Of a stretch of DNA of 7,395 bases, positions 1 to 6,281 are shown piece by piece. The translations under genes and the position numbers were made by a program. The stretch comes from Corallococcus sp. (GTDB taxonomy: Bacteria > Bacillota > Clostridia > Christensenellales > CAG-314), in contig JAMPHX010000067.1 of NCBI GenBank assembly GCA_023663205.1, forward strand, positions 1 to 7,395. The letters are read 5' to 3'. The stretch's first letter is position 1; each line of letters begins with the position of its first letter. Below the pieces are notes generated by a model. That model had not been told where the DNA came from. It was given only the letters and a program-made list of their open reading frames with translations, and searched no databases.

Positions 1-400
1 ACAGACATGGTATGTTCAAACGGATTGCGCTGAGCAACAACCCTGCATTTATGTTGACATTATCGGAAACGAAAACGATAGCATCGTACTGGTCGCCGTA
101 TGTCAAAAGTTCAACTGTGTTTGCTATTGCGTCGCGAGAGGGCAAATCGTATTTTGCGCTTGCGGTGGCATTAAAGGCTGTCACATCGATGGTCGGAATA
201 TGCACAATTTTTGCATTTGCATTGGCGGATTCTATTCCGCTTTTTACGCGTTCGATTACCGTTTTTAGATTATTGCGCAGCGTAAATTGGTTATCTGCGG
301 CAAAAATTCCCACAAGCGGATTTTTGACGTCTATTTCCAAAGCGTTAGCCATTATTTTTTGAGGCAATCTGTCTAATTGTTCAACCATTTCACGAAACAT
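1..400 (-). CDS. Divergent IlvD/Edd-family (dihydroxyacid dehydratase-like) protein, N-terminal part, cut by the window edge
   Basis: Read on the minus strand from ATG at 400-398, an open frame runs 133 codons to the window edge with no stop. Its spacing matches the N-terminus of dihydroxyacid/phosphogluconate dehydratases: NPLVGIFAADNQ (about residues 27-38) aligns with the P-IGI-NS block, KYDLPSRDAIANTVE with the Y-LPSRE-IA-S-E block, and NINAGLLLSAIRLNIPCL with I-PGMLMA-RLNIP. The family places metal and Fe-S ligands in the CDG(IAMGH) and NCDK motifs. Here the first is TAFNATAS and two residues shorter, and the second reads DNVN, so the cluster Cys, the Mg-binding Asp and the carbamylated Lys are all absent. 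No Cys appears before the last few residues. It is therefore probably not a working dehydratase; a recruited structural or regulatory role is inference. The frame is intact, so it is not obviously a pseudogene. A TAA in frame at 430-428 limits the start, and a weak GGGGA precedes the ATG. It is transcribed away from sigG from a strong promoter. Confidence 0.8.
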   Translation of the reverse strand, partial: MFREMVEQLDRLPQKIMANALEIDVKNPLVGIFAADNQFTLRNNLKTVIERVKSGIESANANAKIVHIPTIDVTAFNATASAKYDLPSRDAIANTVELLTYGDQYDAIVFVSDNVNINAGLLLSAIRLNIPCL

Positions 401-431
401 AGTTTGTATCCCCGTCAATTTAGATGTTTAA

Positions 432-460
432 ATTTTATATCTTTATTGCGATATTGTCAA
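432..460 (-). promoter_or_regulatory. Sigma-A type promoter for the IlvD-like gene
   Basis: On the minus strand TTGACA (460-455) is followed by a 17-bp spacer and TAAAAT (437-432). The -35 is a perfect match, the spacing is ideal and the -10 matches 5 of 6. The predicted start is near 425, giving a leader of about 25 nt before the ATG at 400. This says the IlvD-like gene is expressed by the housekeeping polymerase, unlike the sporulation gene on the other side. Confidence 0.75.
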
Positions 461-471
461 GTTTGCCCGTC

Positions 472-501
472 GTATATTTTTCAAATTTCCTGCTCAAACT
501 A
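472..501 (+). promoter_or_regulatory. Candidate sigma-G/sigma-F promoter upstream of sigG
   Basis: GTATA (472-476), an 18-bp spacer and CAAACTA (495-501) fit the published forespore consensus as I recall it (GHATR, 18 bp, CATNMTA): all of the -35, the exact spacing and 6 of 7 positions of the -10. The start would be near 508, about 20 nt before the sigG ATG. In B. subtilis spoIIIG (sigG) is read by sigma-F and then by its own product, so this is where such a site is expected. The motif is short and AT-rich, and chance is a real alternative. Confidence 0.4.
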
Positions 502-529
502 AATCTATAAACAAAGGACGTGCAAACTT

Positions 530-1303
530 ATGAGTAAAAAGGTTGTAATTTGCGGCATAGATACATCTACGCTCCCTAAACTAAACGGTCAACAATCGAG
601 GGAACTGTTAGAAAAAATTAAACAAGGCGACGATGAAGCGCGGAGATTTTTTATTTTTGCCAACTTTCGGTTGGTGCTTTCCGTGGTATTGCGTTATAAT
701 AAACGAGTAGAAAATCTAGACGACTTGTTTCAAATAGGCTGTGTAGGTCTGATAAAATCCGTCGACAATTTCGATACTACGCTAAATGTGCGTTTTTCTA
801 CGTATGCCGTACCTATGATAGTGGGAGAAATTCGTCGCTTTCTGCGTGAATCCAATTCGTTACGCGTCAGCCGCGGAATAAGGGATATAGCGTATCAGGC
901 TCTGCAAACGCGCGAGAGATTGGAAACCGAGTCGAATTGCGAGGTTACCGTCGACAGAATAGCAAGCGAAATGGATTTGCCGGTTTTTAAAGTGGTATAC
1001 TGTTTGGATGCAATCAGTGACCCTGTTTCGCTTTCGGAAAGCGTATACAGTACCGAGGAAGATAATTTGACTTTGATGGAACAATTGTCGGATAATTTTG
1101 ACGGTGAAACCATATGGGCGGAGAATGTCACTCTCAAAGACGCAATGCGTCAATTGGAACAGAGAGAACGCAACATATTGATAAAAAGATATTTTGAAGG
1201 GAAAACGCAAACCGAAGTGTCTACCGAAGTGGGAATTTCTCAGGCTCAGGTATCCCGAATAGAAAAAAATGCCGTCGGCAAGTTACGTAACGAAATGTCG
1301 TAA
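530..1303 (+). CDS. sigG: RNA polymerase sporulation sigma factor SigG
   Basis: Late forespore sigma factor, 257 residues against 260 in B. subtilis. The N-terminus VVICGIDTSTLP matches the signature VEICGVDTSKLP, which separates SigG from SigF, SigE and SigK and fixes the ATG start. Region 2 spans about residues 45-108 (NFRLVLSVV, DDLFQIGCVGLIKSVDNFD, FSTYAVPMIVGEIRRFLRE), region 3 about 112-165 (RVSRGIRDIAYQALQ, then LDAISDPVSL) and region 4 about 202-250, with helix-turn-helix GKTQTEVSTEVGISQAQVSR. An AAAGGA at 513-518 lies 11 nt before the ATG, a rather long spacing. The short stretch before NFRLV (FFIFA) is unlike the usual LVNGN, placing Phe43 where B. subtilis has the Asn45 tied to anti-sigma Gin binding. 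The usual spoIIGA-sigE genes are not upstream; an IlvD-like gene diverges instead. ymxH follows after 74 bp with no terminator between, so the two are probably co-transcribed in the forespore. Confidence 0.96.
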   Translation: MSKKVVICGIDTSTLPKLNGQQSRELLEKIKQGDDEARRFFIFANFRLVLSVVLRYNKRVENLDDLFQIGCVGLIKSVDNFDTTLNVRFSTYAVPMIVGEIRRFLRESNSLRVSRGIRDIAYQALQTRERLETESNCEVTVDRIASEMDLPVFKVVYCLDAISDPVSLSESVYSTEEDNLTLMEQLSDNFDGETIWAENVTLKDAMRQLEQRERNILIKRYFEGKTQTEVSTEVGISQAQVSRIEKNAVGKLRNEMS

Positions 1304-1310
1304 AAATTTC

Positions 1311-1341
1311 GCATAAATCCGCATAATGTACAAGCATACGA
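1311..1341 (+). promoter_or_regulatory. Tentative forespore-type promoter before ymxH
   Basis: The sigG-ymxH gap holds three GCATA copies (1311, 1321 and within GCATACG at 1334). GCATA at 1311-1315, a 19-bp spacer and CATACGA at 1335-1341 resemble the sigma-F/G pattern: full -35, 6 of 7 at the -10, spacing one base long. It would start about 30 nt before the ymxH ATG. Weak evidence; simple read-through from sigG would suffice. Confidence 0.2.
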
Positions 1342-1377
1342 TTATACAGTATTCTAAAACACATGCGGAGAGAAACT

Positions 1378-1692
1378 ATGGAAGTAAGTTTTAATGAATT
1401 GCGGCAAAAGGAAGTAGTCAATTTGCATTGCGGTAAGCGCATGGGGCGCATAATAGATATTGTCATAAGCACCGTAAACAACAAAGTATTGGGATTGGTT
1501 GTGCCGGGCGAGCACAAAATGTTTCGTAAGCAAGAAGATATTTTCATACCATGGAAAAATGTCGAAAAAATCGGCGACGATGTAATATTGGTAGCGCTCG
1601 ATGTGGAAAATTGTACAAATGTAATCAAAAATACAGATAAGCAGTTGGAATGCGGCATTGTAGATGCGTCGGACGACTATATCGTTGATTGA
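1378..1692 (+). CDS. ymxH: YlmC/YmxH-family sporulation protein (PRC-barrel)
   Basis: A 104-residue PRC-barrel protein of the sporulation-associated YlmC/YmxH family, whose biochemical role is not established. Seen in sequence: FNELRQKEVVNLHCGKRMGRIIDIVI (positions 5-30), a short beta segment VLGLVVPG (37-44), then the family hallmark DIFIPWKNVEKIGDDVILV (54-72). The tail after residue 75 (ENCTNVIKNTDKQ and on) is longer than in the roughly 80-residue members I know and has no recognisable motif. An in-frame ATG also lies at 1363, but GGAGAG at 1367-1372 sits 5 nt before the ATG at 1378 and overlaps the longer reading, so 1378 is the better start. Its place directly behind sigG is the standard clostridial arrangement and supports forespore expression. 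Confidence 0.92.
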   Translation: MEVSFNELRQKEVVNLHCGKRMGRIIDIVISTVNNKVLGLVVPGEHKMFRKQEDIFIPWKNVEKIGDDVILVALDVENCTNVIKNTDKQLECGIVDASDDYIVD

Positions 1693-1723
1693 CGGATAAA
1701 CCAAACTCAATAAAGAATACAGT

Positions 1724-1763
1724 AAAATGCAATTATTTATATTATTATAATTGCATTTTTTTT
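1724..1763 (+). terminator. Rho-independent terminator-like hairpin after ymxH
   Basis: A perfect 13-bp inverted repeat (1724-1736 with 1747-1759, arms AAAATGCAATTAT and ATAATTGCATTTT) surrounds a 10-nt loop and runs into eight T at 1756-1763. The stem has only two G-C pairs, so it is weaker than a typical terminator. The A-run at the left arm also makes it usable in the other direction. Its right arm contains the TTGCAT that serves as -35 of the next promoter. Confidence 0.6.
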
Positions 1764-1779
1764 GCTATTTTGTTATAAT
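1751..1779 (+). promoter_or_regulatory. Extended -10 sigma-A promoter giving a probable leaderless mRNA
   Basis: TTGCAT (1751-1756, 4 of 6 of the -35), a 17-bp spacer and a perfect TATAAT (1774-1779). A TG at 1771-1772 one base before the hexamer makes an extended -10 (TGTTATAAT). Only six bases separate the hexamer from the ATG at 1786, so transcription should begin on or within a base or two of the start codon. No Shine-Dalgarno sequence is present upstream, which agrees with leaderless translation. Confidence 0.7.
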
Positions 1780-1785
1780 ACTCGT

Positions 1786-2634
1786 ATGCTGAAAGAAATC
1801 GAAGTCAAATCCCGTCAGTTACTTTCCGATTTGATTATGCAAAATACCGATTTGGGCTATTTTCGCACACAAAAGGTTATTAAAAACAGAAACGTCAAAG
1901 TCGGCAAACAACGCGTCGGATCAGACGTTACCGTCAACACCGGAGACATCGTCTACGTTTATATGGCGGACAGGGAAAAAGACGGCGTAGAAGTAGTTTA
2001 TAAGGACGACAATATTCTTGTTGTCAACAAACCGGCAGGTATCGAAGTACAAGGCGCGGGCTCTTTGAGCGAAAGGCTCAATGCAACGCTCACGGATGCC
2101 GTAGCGGTTCCTGTACACAGATTGGACAGAAATACTCTCGGTTTGGTAGTGTTTGCGCTTAATAAAACTGCCGAAAATGAACTGCTCAATTCTTTCAAAG
2201 AGCGAGAAATCGATAAAACATACAATGCTGTTGTTGTAGGTGTACCTAAGCCAAACAGTGCAAAACTCAAAGCATTTTTGTTCAAAGATGCAAAAAAAAG
2301 CATGGTGTATATTTCCGATGTTCCCAAGCAGGGATATGTTCCCATCGAAACTCATTACAGGCTTGTAAAGCGTTTGGGAGAGTTGTCTTTGCTCGAAATC
2401 AAATTGGTAACAGGCAAAACTCATCAAATACGCGCGCATTTGGCGCATCTAAATATGCCTGTCTTGGGAGACGGTAAATACGGTATCAACAAGATAAATC
2501 AGCGTTATCGCGTAAAAACGCAATTGCTGTGTTGTACGCGTATTATGTTCCATTTCAAACAAGGACCGTTAAAATATCTTGATAGTAAAAGCGTCGTATT
2601 GAATGTAGATTTGACGCAGTATTATAAAAAATAA
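1786..2634 (+). CDS. RluA/RluD-family pseudouridine synthase
   Basis: Converts uridine to pseudouridine in RNA; this family mostly modifies 23S rRNA in the cytoplasm. The 282-residue protein starts with an S4-like RNA-binding domain (about 10-62: TQKVIKNRNVKVGKQRVGSD, then GDIVYVYM). The catalytic domain follows: DDNILVVNKPAGIEV (74-88), VHRLDRNTLGL (110-120) with Asp114 as the catalytic nucleophile, the conserved Tyr of DKTYNAVVVG, and TGKTHQIRAHLAHLNMPVLGDGKYG (209-233), whose Arg is conserved. All expected active-site motifs are present, so it should be functional. The exact target (RluA-, RluC- or RluD-like site) cannot be read from sequence. A TTG at 1762 could extend it by 8 residues, but that codon lies inside the terminator T-tract and upstream of the -10, so ATG 1786 is preferred. 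The lipoprotein gene begins 24 bp after its stop, probably in the same transcript. Confidence 0.93.
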   Translation: MLKEIEVKSRQLLSDLIMQNTDLGYFRTQKVIKNRNVKVGKQRVGSDVTVNTGDIVYVYMADREKDGVEVVYKDDNILVVNKPAGIEVQGAGSLSERLNATLTDAVAVPVHRLDRNTLGLVVFALNKTAENELLNSFKEREIDKTYNAVVVGVPKPNSAKLKAFLFKDAKKSMVYISDVPKQGYVPIETHYRLVKRLGELSLLEIKLVTGKTHQIRAHLAHLNMPVLGDGKYGINKINQRYRVKTQLLCCTRIMFHFKQGPLKYLDSKSVVLNVDLTQYYKK

Positions 2635-2658
2635 TTTGTAACAAACGAGGTAATAGAA

Positions 2659-3537
2659 GTGAAATTGAAAAAGGTTTTGATTGTACTTATTGCGTTGATT
2701 ACGGTTTTATCCGTCAGTGCTTGCAGTTCAGTAGGTTTTATGCCCGAAAGCGAAAAAAATGCTTTGGTTGAAAAATTCGGCACACCGCAAATGAAACTTA
2801 CACTTGAATACACAATAGACGAACAAACAACTACGTTGGAATTAACATACGATTTGTTGCTCTCCAAGACACCTATAACGGTAATTAACTTCATCAAGTT
2901 GGTTAGCGACGGTTATTACGACGCGCAAATTGAAGACGGTACCACTACAAGCATTTTGTTTGATAACAGAATCAGCGCGGCTACAAACGCTTGGATTGCA
3001 GGCAGATATCAAATTTCCAAGAAGGACGGCAGTACTACCTACAAGGAAATGCCGGAGTTGGATTATACAATAAAAGGCGAATTCGTTCAAAACGACTATG
3101 TCATCGAACGTGATGCCGATGAGACCGACGAAGACATCAAGGATAATAATGCTAAATTCTCGCTGTTTGCGCTTGCTATGTATCACGATGCAAACGGTGC
3201 AAGTTTCGACGATGCAAACGGTGCATTTTTCTTGACTTCCAGCAGCACTGCTACGGAAAACTACAAGAATTACGCAATATTTGCCGAACTCAAATCCATA
3301 ACCGTAAAATCCGCAAATCAAACAGTTGTGGAAAATTCAGAAACGGTTCCCGAGGGCGTTTTGTACGATTTGGCAAACATATTGAACAGTACGTCATCCA
3401 AGACGGTTGTTATCAATTCCGAAACGAACGATACAGAGTCGCGCACGATTCTTTCCAACGAATTCCGCATTGTCAAAGCGGAAATGTTGGGTAATGCGGA
3501 TTATTCGACGTTGCCTGACGGTTATGTAATTAAGTAA
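2659..3537 (+). CDS. Cyclophilin-like (peptidyl-prolyl isomerase-type) lipoprotein, probably degenerate
   Basis: Starts at GTG, with GAGG at 2647-2650 eight bases upstream. Residues 1-21 are a lipoprotein signal (KLKK, hydrophobic stretch, lipobox VSAC) with Cys22 as the lipidation site, placing the 292-residue protein on the outer face of the membrane. The body carries scattered cyclophilin landmarks in the right order: SKTPITVINFIKLVSDGYYD (69-88), IKGEFVQNDY (138-147), FSLFALAMYHD (167-177), NGAFFLTSS (187-195) and NYAIFAEL (204-211). The usual FHR-I-GFMIQGGDP segment with the catalytic Arg and Gln is replaced by ILFDNRISAATNAWIAGRYQ (99-118), so isomerase activity is doubtful; a chaperone-like or binding role is inference. 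An internal duplication (HDANGAS, DDANGAF) lies in the core. The last 80 residues are Ser/Thr/Asn-rich with no motif I recognise. It is likely in one operon with the pseudouridine synthase. Confidence 0.75.
   Translation: MKLKKVLIVLIALITVLSVSACSSVGFMPESEKNALVEKFGTPQMKLTLEYTIDEQTTTLELTYDLLLSKTPITVINFIKLVSDGYYDAQIEDGTTTSILFDNRISAATNAWIAGRYQISKKDGSTTYKEMPELDYTIKGEFVQNDYVIERDADETDEDIKDNNAKFSLFALAMYHDANGASFDDANGAFFLTSSSTATENYKNYAIFAELKSITVKSANQTVVENSETVPEGVLYDLANILNSTSSKTVVINSETNDTESRTILSNEFRIVKAEMLGNADYSTLPDGYVIK
3185..3225 (+). repeat. 17-bp direct repeat inside the lipoprotein gene
   Basis: ACGATGCAAACGGTGCA occurs exactly at 3185-3201 and 3209-3225, a 24-bp period. The repeat is in frame and produces two copies of an eight-residue unit (YHDANGAS, FDDANGAF) in the cyclophilin-like core. 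It looks like a recent in-frame duplication. Confidence 0.85.
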
Positions 3538-3552
3538 TTGATTCAAGCATAT

Positions 3553-3595
3553 AGGGCAACCGCTTATTTGGGGTTGCCCTTTATCTTGTTTTTTT
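3553..3595 (+). terminator. Rho-independent terminator of the pseudouridine synthase-lipoprotein unit
   Basis: AGGGCAACC (3553-3561) pairs perfectly with GGTTGCCCT (3572-3580) around a 10-nt loop. It is followed by a T-rich tail ending in seven T at 3589-3595. The tail is interrupted (TTATCTTG) but the stem is GC-rich. It lies 16 bp past the lipoprotein stop. Confidence 0.8.
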
Positions 3596-3623
3596 AGATA
3601 TAAACATTCAAAAGCGGTATTTT

Positions 3624-4922
3624 ATGTTAAAAATCGATACTCTTGACAAAAATTCCATAGCGGAAAGCATAGGTTTGCGTCCTGACGACGTAATTTTGTC
3701 GTTTGACGGACAGGTTGCTATCGATATGTTGGATGTTACCTATTACGACTCAGTCGAAAACTTCAAATTGGTGGTCTTACGCAACGGCAAGCGTGTGAGT
3801 TTATCGGTTCATAAAGACGCTGACACGCCTATGGGTTGGAATTTTTACGATGACAGTTATTTGGAACCGCGTAATTGTATCAACAAATGTTCGTTTTGTT
3901 TTGTTGACCAATTGCCTGAGGGATTGCGCGATACACTGTATGTAAAGGATGACGATTGGCGGCTTTCTTTTGTTTCGGGCAACTATGTGACATTAACAAA
4001 TGTGTCGGAACGGGAATTGGCGCGTATGTGTAGGCGAAAGTATAGTCCTATGTACATTTCCGTACACGCTACCGATGACAGTGTACGGCGTACATTGTTG
4101 GGGAATAATCTTTCACAAGAAATACTTCCGTTGCTTAGACGTCTTGCGGATGCAGGAATAACAATGCACACTCAAGTAGTTCTTGTCGGCGGTTACAACG
4201 ACGGTGTCGTGTTACAGCGCACAATGGAGGATTTGTTTGCGCTTTACCCCAAAGTCGCTTCGTTGGCTGTGGTGCCGGTAGGATTAACTCGGTTTAGAAA
4301 CGGTTTGGACGACATAAAGCCAATTGATATGGATGTTGCGCGAAGCACCGTAAAGCAGATAGAGTCTTTTGCTCAAAAGGCATATGCATCTTGCGGAGAA
4401 AGATTTGTATATTCTTCTGACGAAATGTATATCAAAGCCAATCTGCCGTTGCCCCCATACGATTATTACGGAGATTTTCCGCAGATTGAGAACGGTGTGG
4501 GATTGATTGCGGATTTAAACTATCAATTCGATTTGGCTTTGCAAGATGCCGTTAGCGTTAGAAATCAAACTTTTTCGATAGTTACAGGTATAGACGCTGC
4601 CCCGTATATGCAAAGCGTTTTGGATAAAGCCAAACGCAAATTTCCGAATTTGCGGGCAAATGTAATTGCCGTCAAAAACAAATTTTTCGGCGAAAGCGTG
4701 ACGGTGGCGGGATTGCTTGTAGGTAAGGATATCGTAGATACAGTAAAATCGCGCAACGATATCGGCGAAGTGCTGTTGTTACCGCGTGTAATGTTGCGTG
4801 AAATAGAGAACGTATTTCTTGACGGTATGACTTTGGAGCAGTTCAAATGTGCCGTATGCAAAGAAGTAGTTATATGCGCGGACGGTTATGAAACCTGTCA
4901 AGCGCTTTTAGTAGCGGAATAG
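3624..4922 (+). CDS. PDZ-like/radical SAM/DUF512 protein
   Basis: A 432-residue member of the DUF512 radical SAM family, widespread in Clostridia; its reaction is unknown to me. Domain order: an N-terminal PDZ-like segment (about 1-65: NSIAESIGLRPDDVILSFDG), then the radical SAM core with CINKCSFC, whose Cys85, Cys89 and Cys92 form the CxxxCxxC that binds the 4Fe-4S cluster. Further family blocks are VKDDDWRLSFVSGNYVTLTN, YISVHATD, HTQVVLVGGYNDG, AVVPVGLTRFR and SSDEMYIKANLPLPPYDYYGDFPQIENGVG. The C-terminal DUF512 part includes NKFFGESVTVAGLLVGKDI and LLLPRVMLREIENVFLDG. All key residues are present, so it should be active. The site before the ATG is weak (AGCGG, 3613-3617). A poor promoter candidate is TTGCCC (3574-3579, in the terminator arm) with TATAAA (3599-3604) at 19-bp spacing. 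der follows after 13 bp, so the genes are one operon; the family often sits beside der. Confidence 0.93.
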   Translation: MLKIDTLDKNSIAESIGLRPDDVILSFDGQVAIDMLDVTYYDSVENFKLVVLRNGKRVSLSVHKDADTPMGWNFYDDSYLEPRNCINKCSFCFVDQLPEGLRDTLYVKDDDWRLSFVSGNYVTLTNVSERELARMCRRKYSPMYISVHATDDSVRRTLLGNNLSQEILPLLRRLADAGITMHTQVVLVGGYNDGVVLQRTMEDLFALYPKVASLAVVPVGLTRFRNGLDDIKPIDMDVARSTVKQIESFAQKAYASCGERFVYSSDEMYIKANLPLPPYDYYGDFPQIENGVGLIADLNYQFDLALQDAVSVRNQTFSIVTGIDAAPYMQSVLDKAKRKFPNLRANVIAVKNKFFGESVTVAGLLVGKDIVDTVKSRNDIGEVLLLPRVMLREIENVFLDGMTLEQFKCAVCKEVVICADGYETCQALLVAE

Positions 4923-4935
4923 GAAAAGGAAAAAT

Positions 4936-6258
4936 ATGTCAGTAAAACCGTTAGTTGCCATTGTTGGCAAGCCGAACGTCGGCAAATCCACATTTTTCAA
5001 TAAAGTTTGCGGTAGCCGCATATCCATAGTTTCGGATATGCCGGGCGTCACCCGCGACCGAGTATACGGCGATGCCGAGTGGCTTGGCAAACAGTTTACG
5101 TTGATTGATACAGGCGGTATCCAGTTTAAGAGCGAAGACGCAATGTTTAGACAAATTAAGCAGCAAGCGGAAATCGCTGTTGATTTGGCAGATATCATAT
5201 TGTTGTTTTGCGATGTAAAGACGGGAATAACATCCGAAGATTATGATGTGGTAAAATATTTGCGGAAATGTAAAAAACCCGTAATTTTGGTTGTAAACAA
5301 AGTGGACAATTTTCTCGAAACCGATTTGTCGGAGTTTTACAGTTTGGGGCTGGGAGATTTTTATCCTATCGCTGCGGAACAGAAATCAGGCGTGGGCGAT
5401 TTGTTGGATGCAGTGGTGTCGCACTTTGACGATACTGTCTACGAGGAAGCGGCAGACAGTATCAAAATCGCAGTTGTGGGTAAACCCAATGCCGGCAAAA
5501 GTTCTCTTGTAAACAAAATTTTGGGTTACGAGCGCACAATTGTAAGCGACGTGGCAGGAACAACGCGTGACGCAATAGACACTCCATTTGAATACGAAGG
5601 CAACAAGTACACAATTATAGATACGGCAGGTATGCGAAAAAAACGCGCAATCGTAGACGATAGTGTCGAGCAATATAGCGTAATGAGGGCGTTAAATGCC
5701 GTAAGACGCGCGGATGTGTGTTTGATTGTTATGGATGCAGAGGTCGGCTTAACCGAACAGGATGTCAAAATAGCGGGTTTTATTCATGAAGAAGGCAAGC
5801 CCTCCGTTGTTGTAGTAAACAAATGGGATTTGATAGAAAAGGATACTTATACTGTTGAAAAGTTCAAAAAGCAACTTGGCGTAGATTTGGCATTTATGGA
5901 TTATTTCAAATACGCTACCGTTTCCGCTCTTACGGGGCAAAGGCTCAATAAACTTATGGAATTGGTAAATTATGTCTACGGCAAATCTACTTTCCGTGCA
6001 AGCACGGGTGTACTCAACGATATTGTTTCCGATGCCGTTGCTGCTTGCGAGCCGCCTTCCAATAAGGGACGTCGTGCCAAAATCAAGTATTGCACGCAGG
6101 CATCGATACAGCCGCCGACATTTGTATTTTTTGTTTCGGACGCCAAGTTGTTGCATTTCTCTTACCGTAGATATCTTGAAAACTATATCCGTAGGGCATT
6201 TTACCTTGACGGCACGCCTATCAAAATGGTGTTTCGAGATGAATCGGACAAGGAATAG
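4936..6258 (+). CDS. der: Ribosome-assembly GTPase Der (EngA)
   Basis: An essential GTPase with two G domains that acts in maturation of the 50S ribosomal subunit. The 440-residue length is normal. G domain 1: P-loop GKPNVGKS (11-18), PGVTRDRVYG (36-45), DTGG (58-61) and NKVD (121-124). G domain 2: GKPNAGKS (182-189), AGTTRDAID (207-215), DTAG (229-232), NKWD (295-298) and VSALTG (329-334). The C-terminal KH-like domain (about 350-436) contains RRAKIKYCTQASIQPPTFVFFV and ends with YLENYIRRAFYLDGTPIKMVFR. The G5 of domain 1 reads IAAEQ rather than the common SA, a mild deviation. AAAGGA at 4925-4930 lies five bases before the ATG, just past the stop of the DUF512 gene, so translation is closely linked. 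Function is certain from sequence alone. Confidence 0.98.
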   Translation: MSVKPLVAIVGKPNVGKSTFFNKVCGSRISIVSDMPGVTRDRVYGDAEWLGKQFTLIDTGGIQFKSEDAMFRQIKQQAEIAVDLADIILLFCDVKTGITSEDYDVVKYLRKCKKPVILVVNKVDNFLETDLSEFYSLGLGDFYPIAAEQKSGVGDLLDAVVSHFDDTVYEEAADSIKIAVVGKPNAGKSSLVNKILGYERTIVSDVAGTTRDAIDTPFEYEGNKYTIIDTAGMRKKRAIVDDSVEQYSVMRALNAVRRADVCLIVMDAEVGLTEQDVKIAGFIHEEGKPSVVVVNKWDLIEKDTYTVEKFKKQLGVDLAFMDYFKYATVSALTGQRLNKLMELVNYVYGKSTFRASTGVLNDIVSDAVAACEPPSNKGRRAKIKYCTQASIQPPTFVFFVSDAKLLHFSYRRYLENYIRRAFYLDGTPIKMVFRDESDKE

Positions 6259-6281
6259 AAATATTATCGGAGACGACACAA

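Noticed and set aside
12..362. A 116-codon forward open frame
   Set aside because: It is antisense to the IlvD-like gene, which shows clear family motifs on the minus strand; the forward translation resembles nothing.
1363..1377. A five-codon longer start for ymxH
   Set aside because: The Shine-Dalgarno site GGAGAG lies inside this stretch and serves the ATG at 1378.
1762..1785. A TTG start for the pseudouridine synthase
   Set aside because: It overlaps the terminator T-tract and the promoter spacer and -10, and has no ribosome-binding site.
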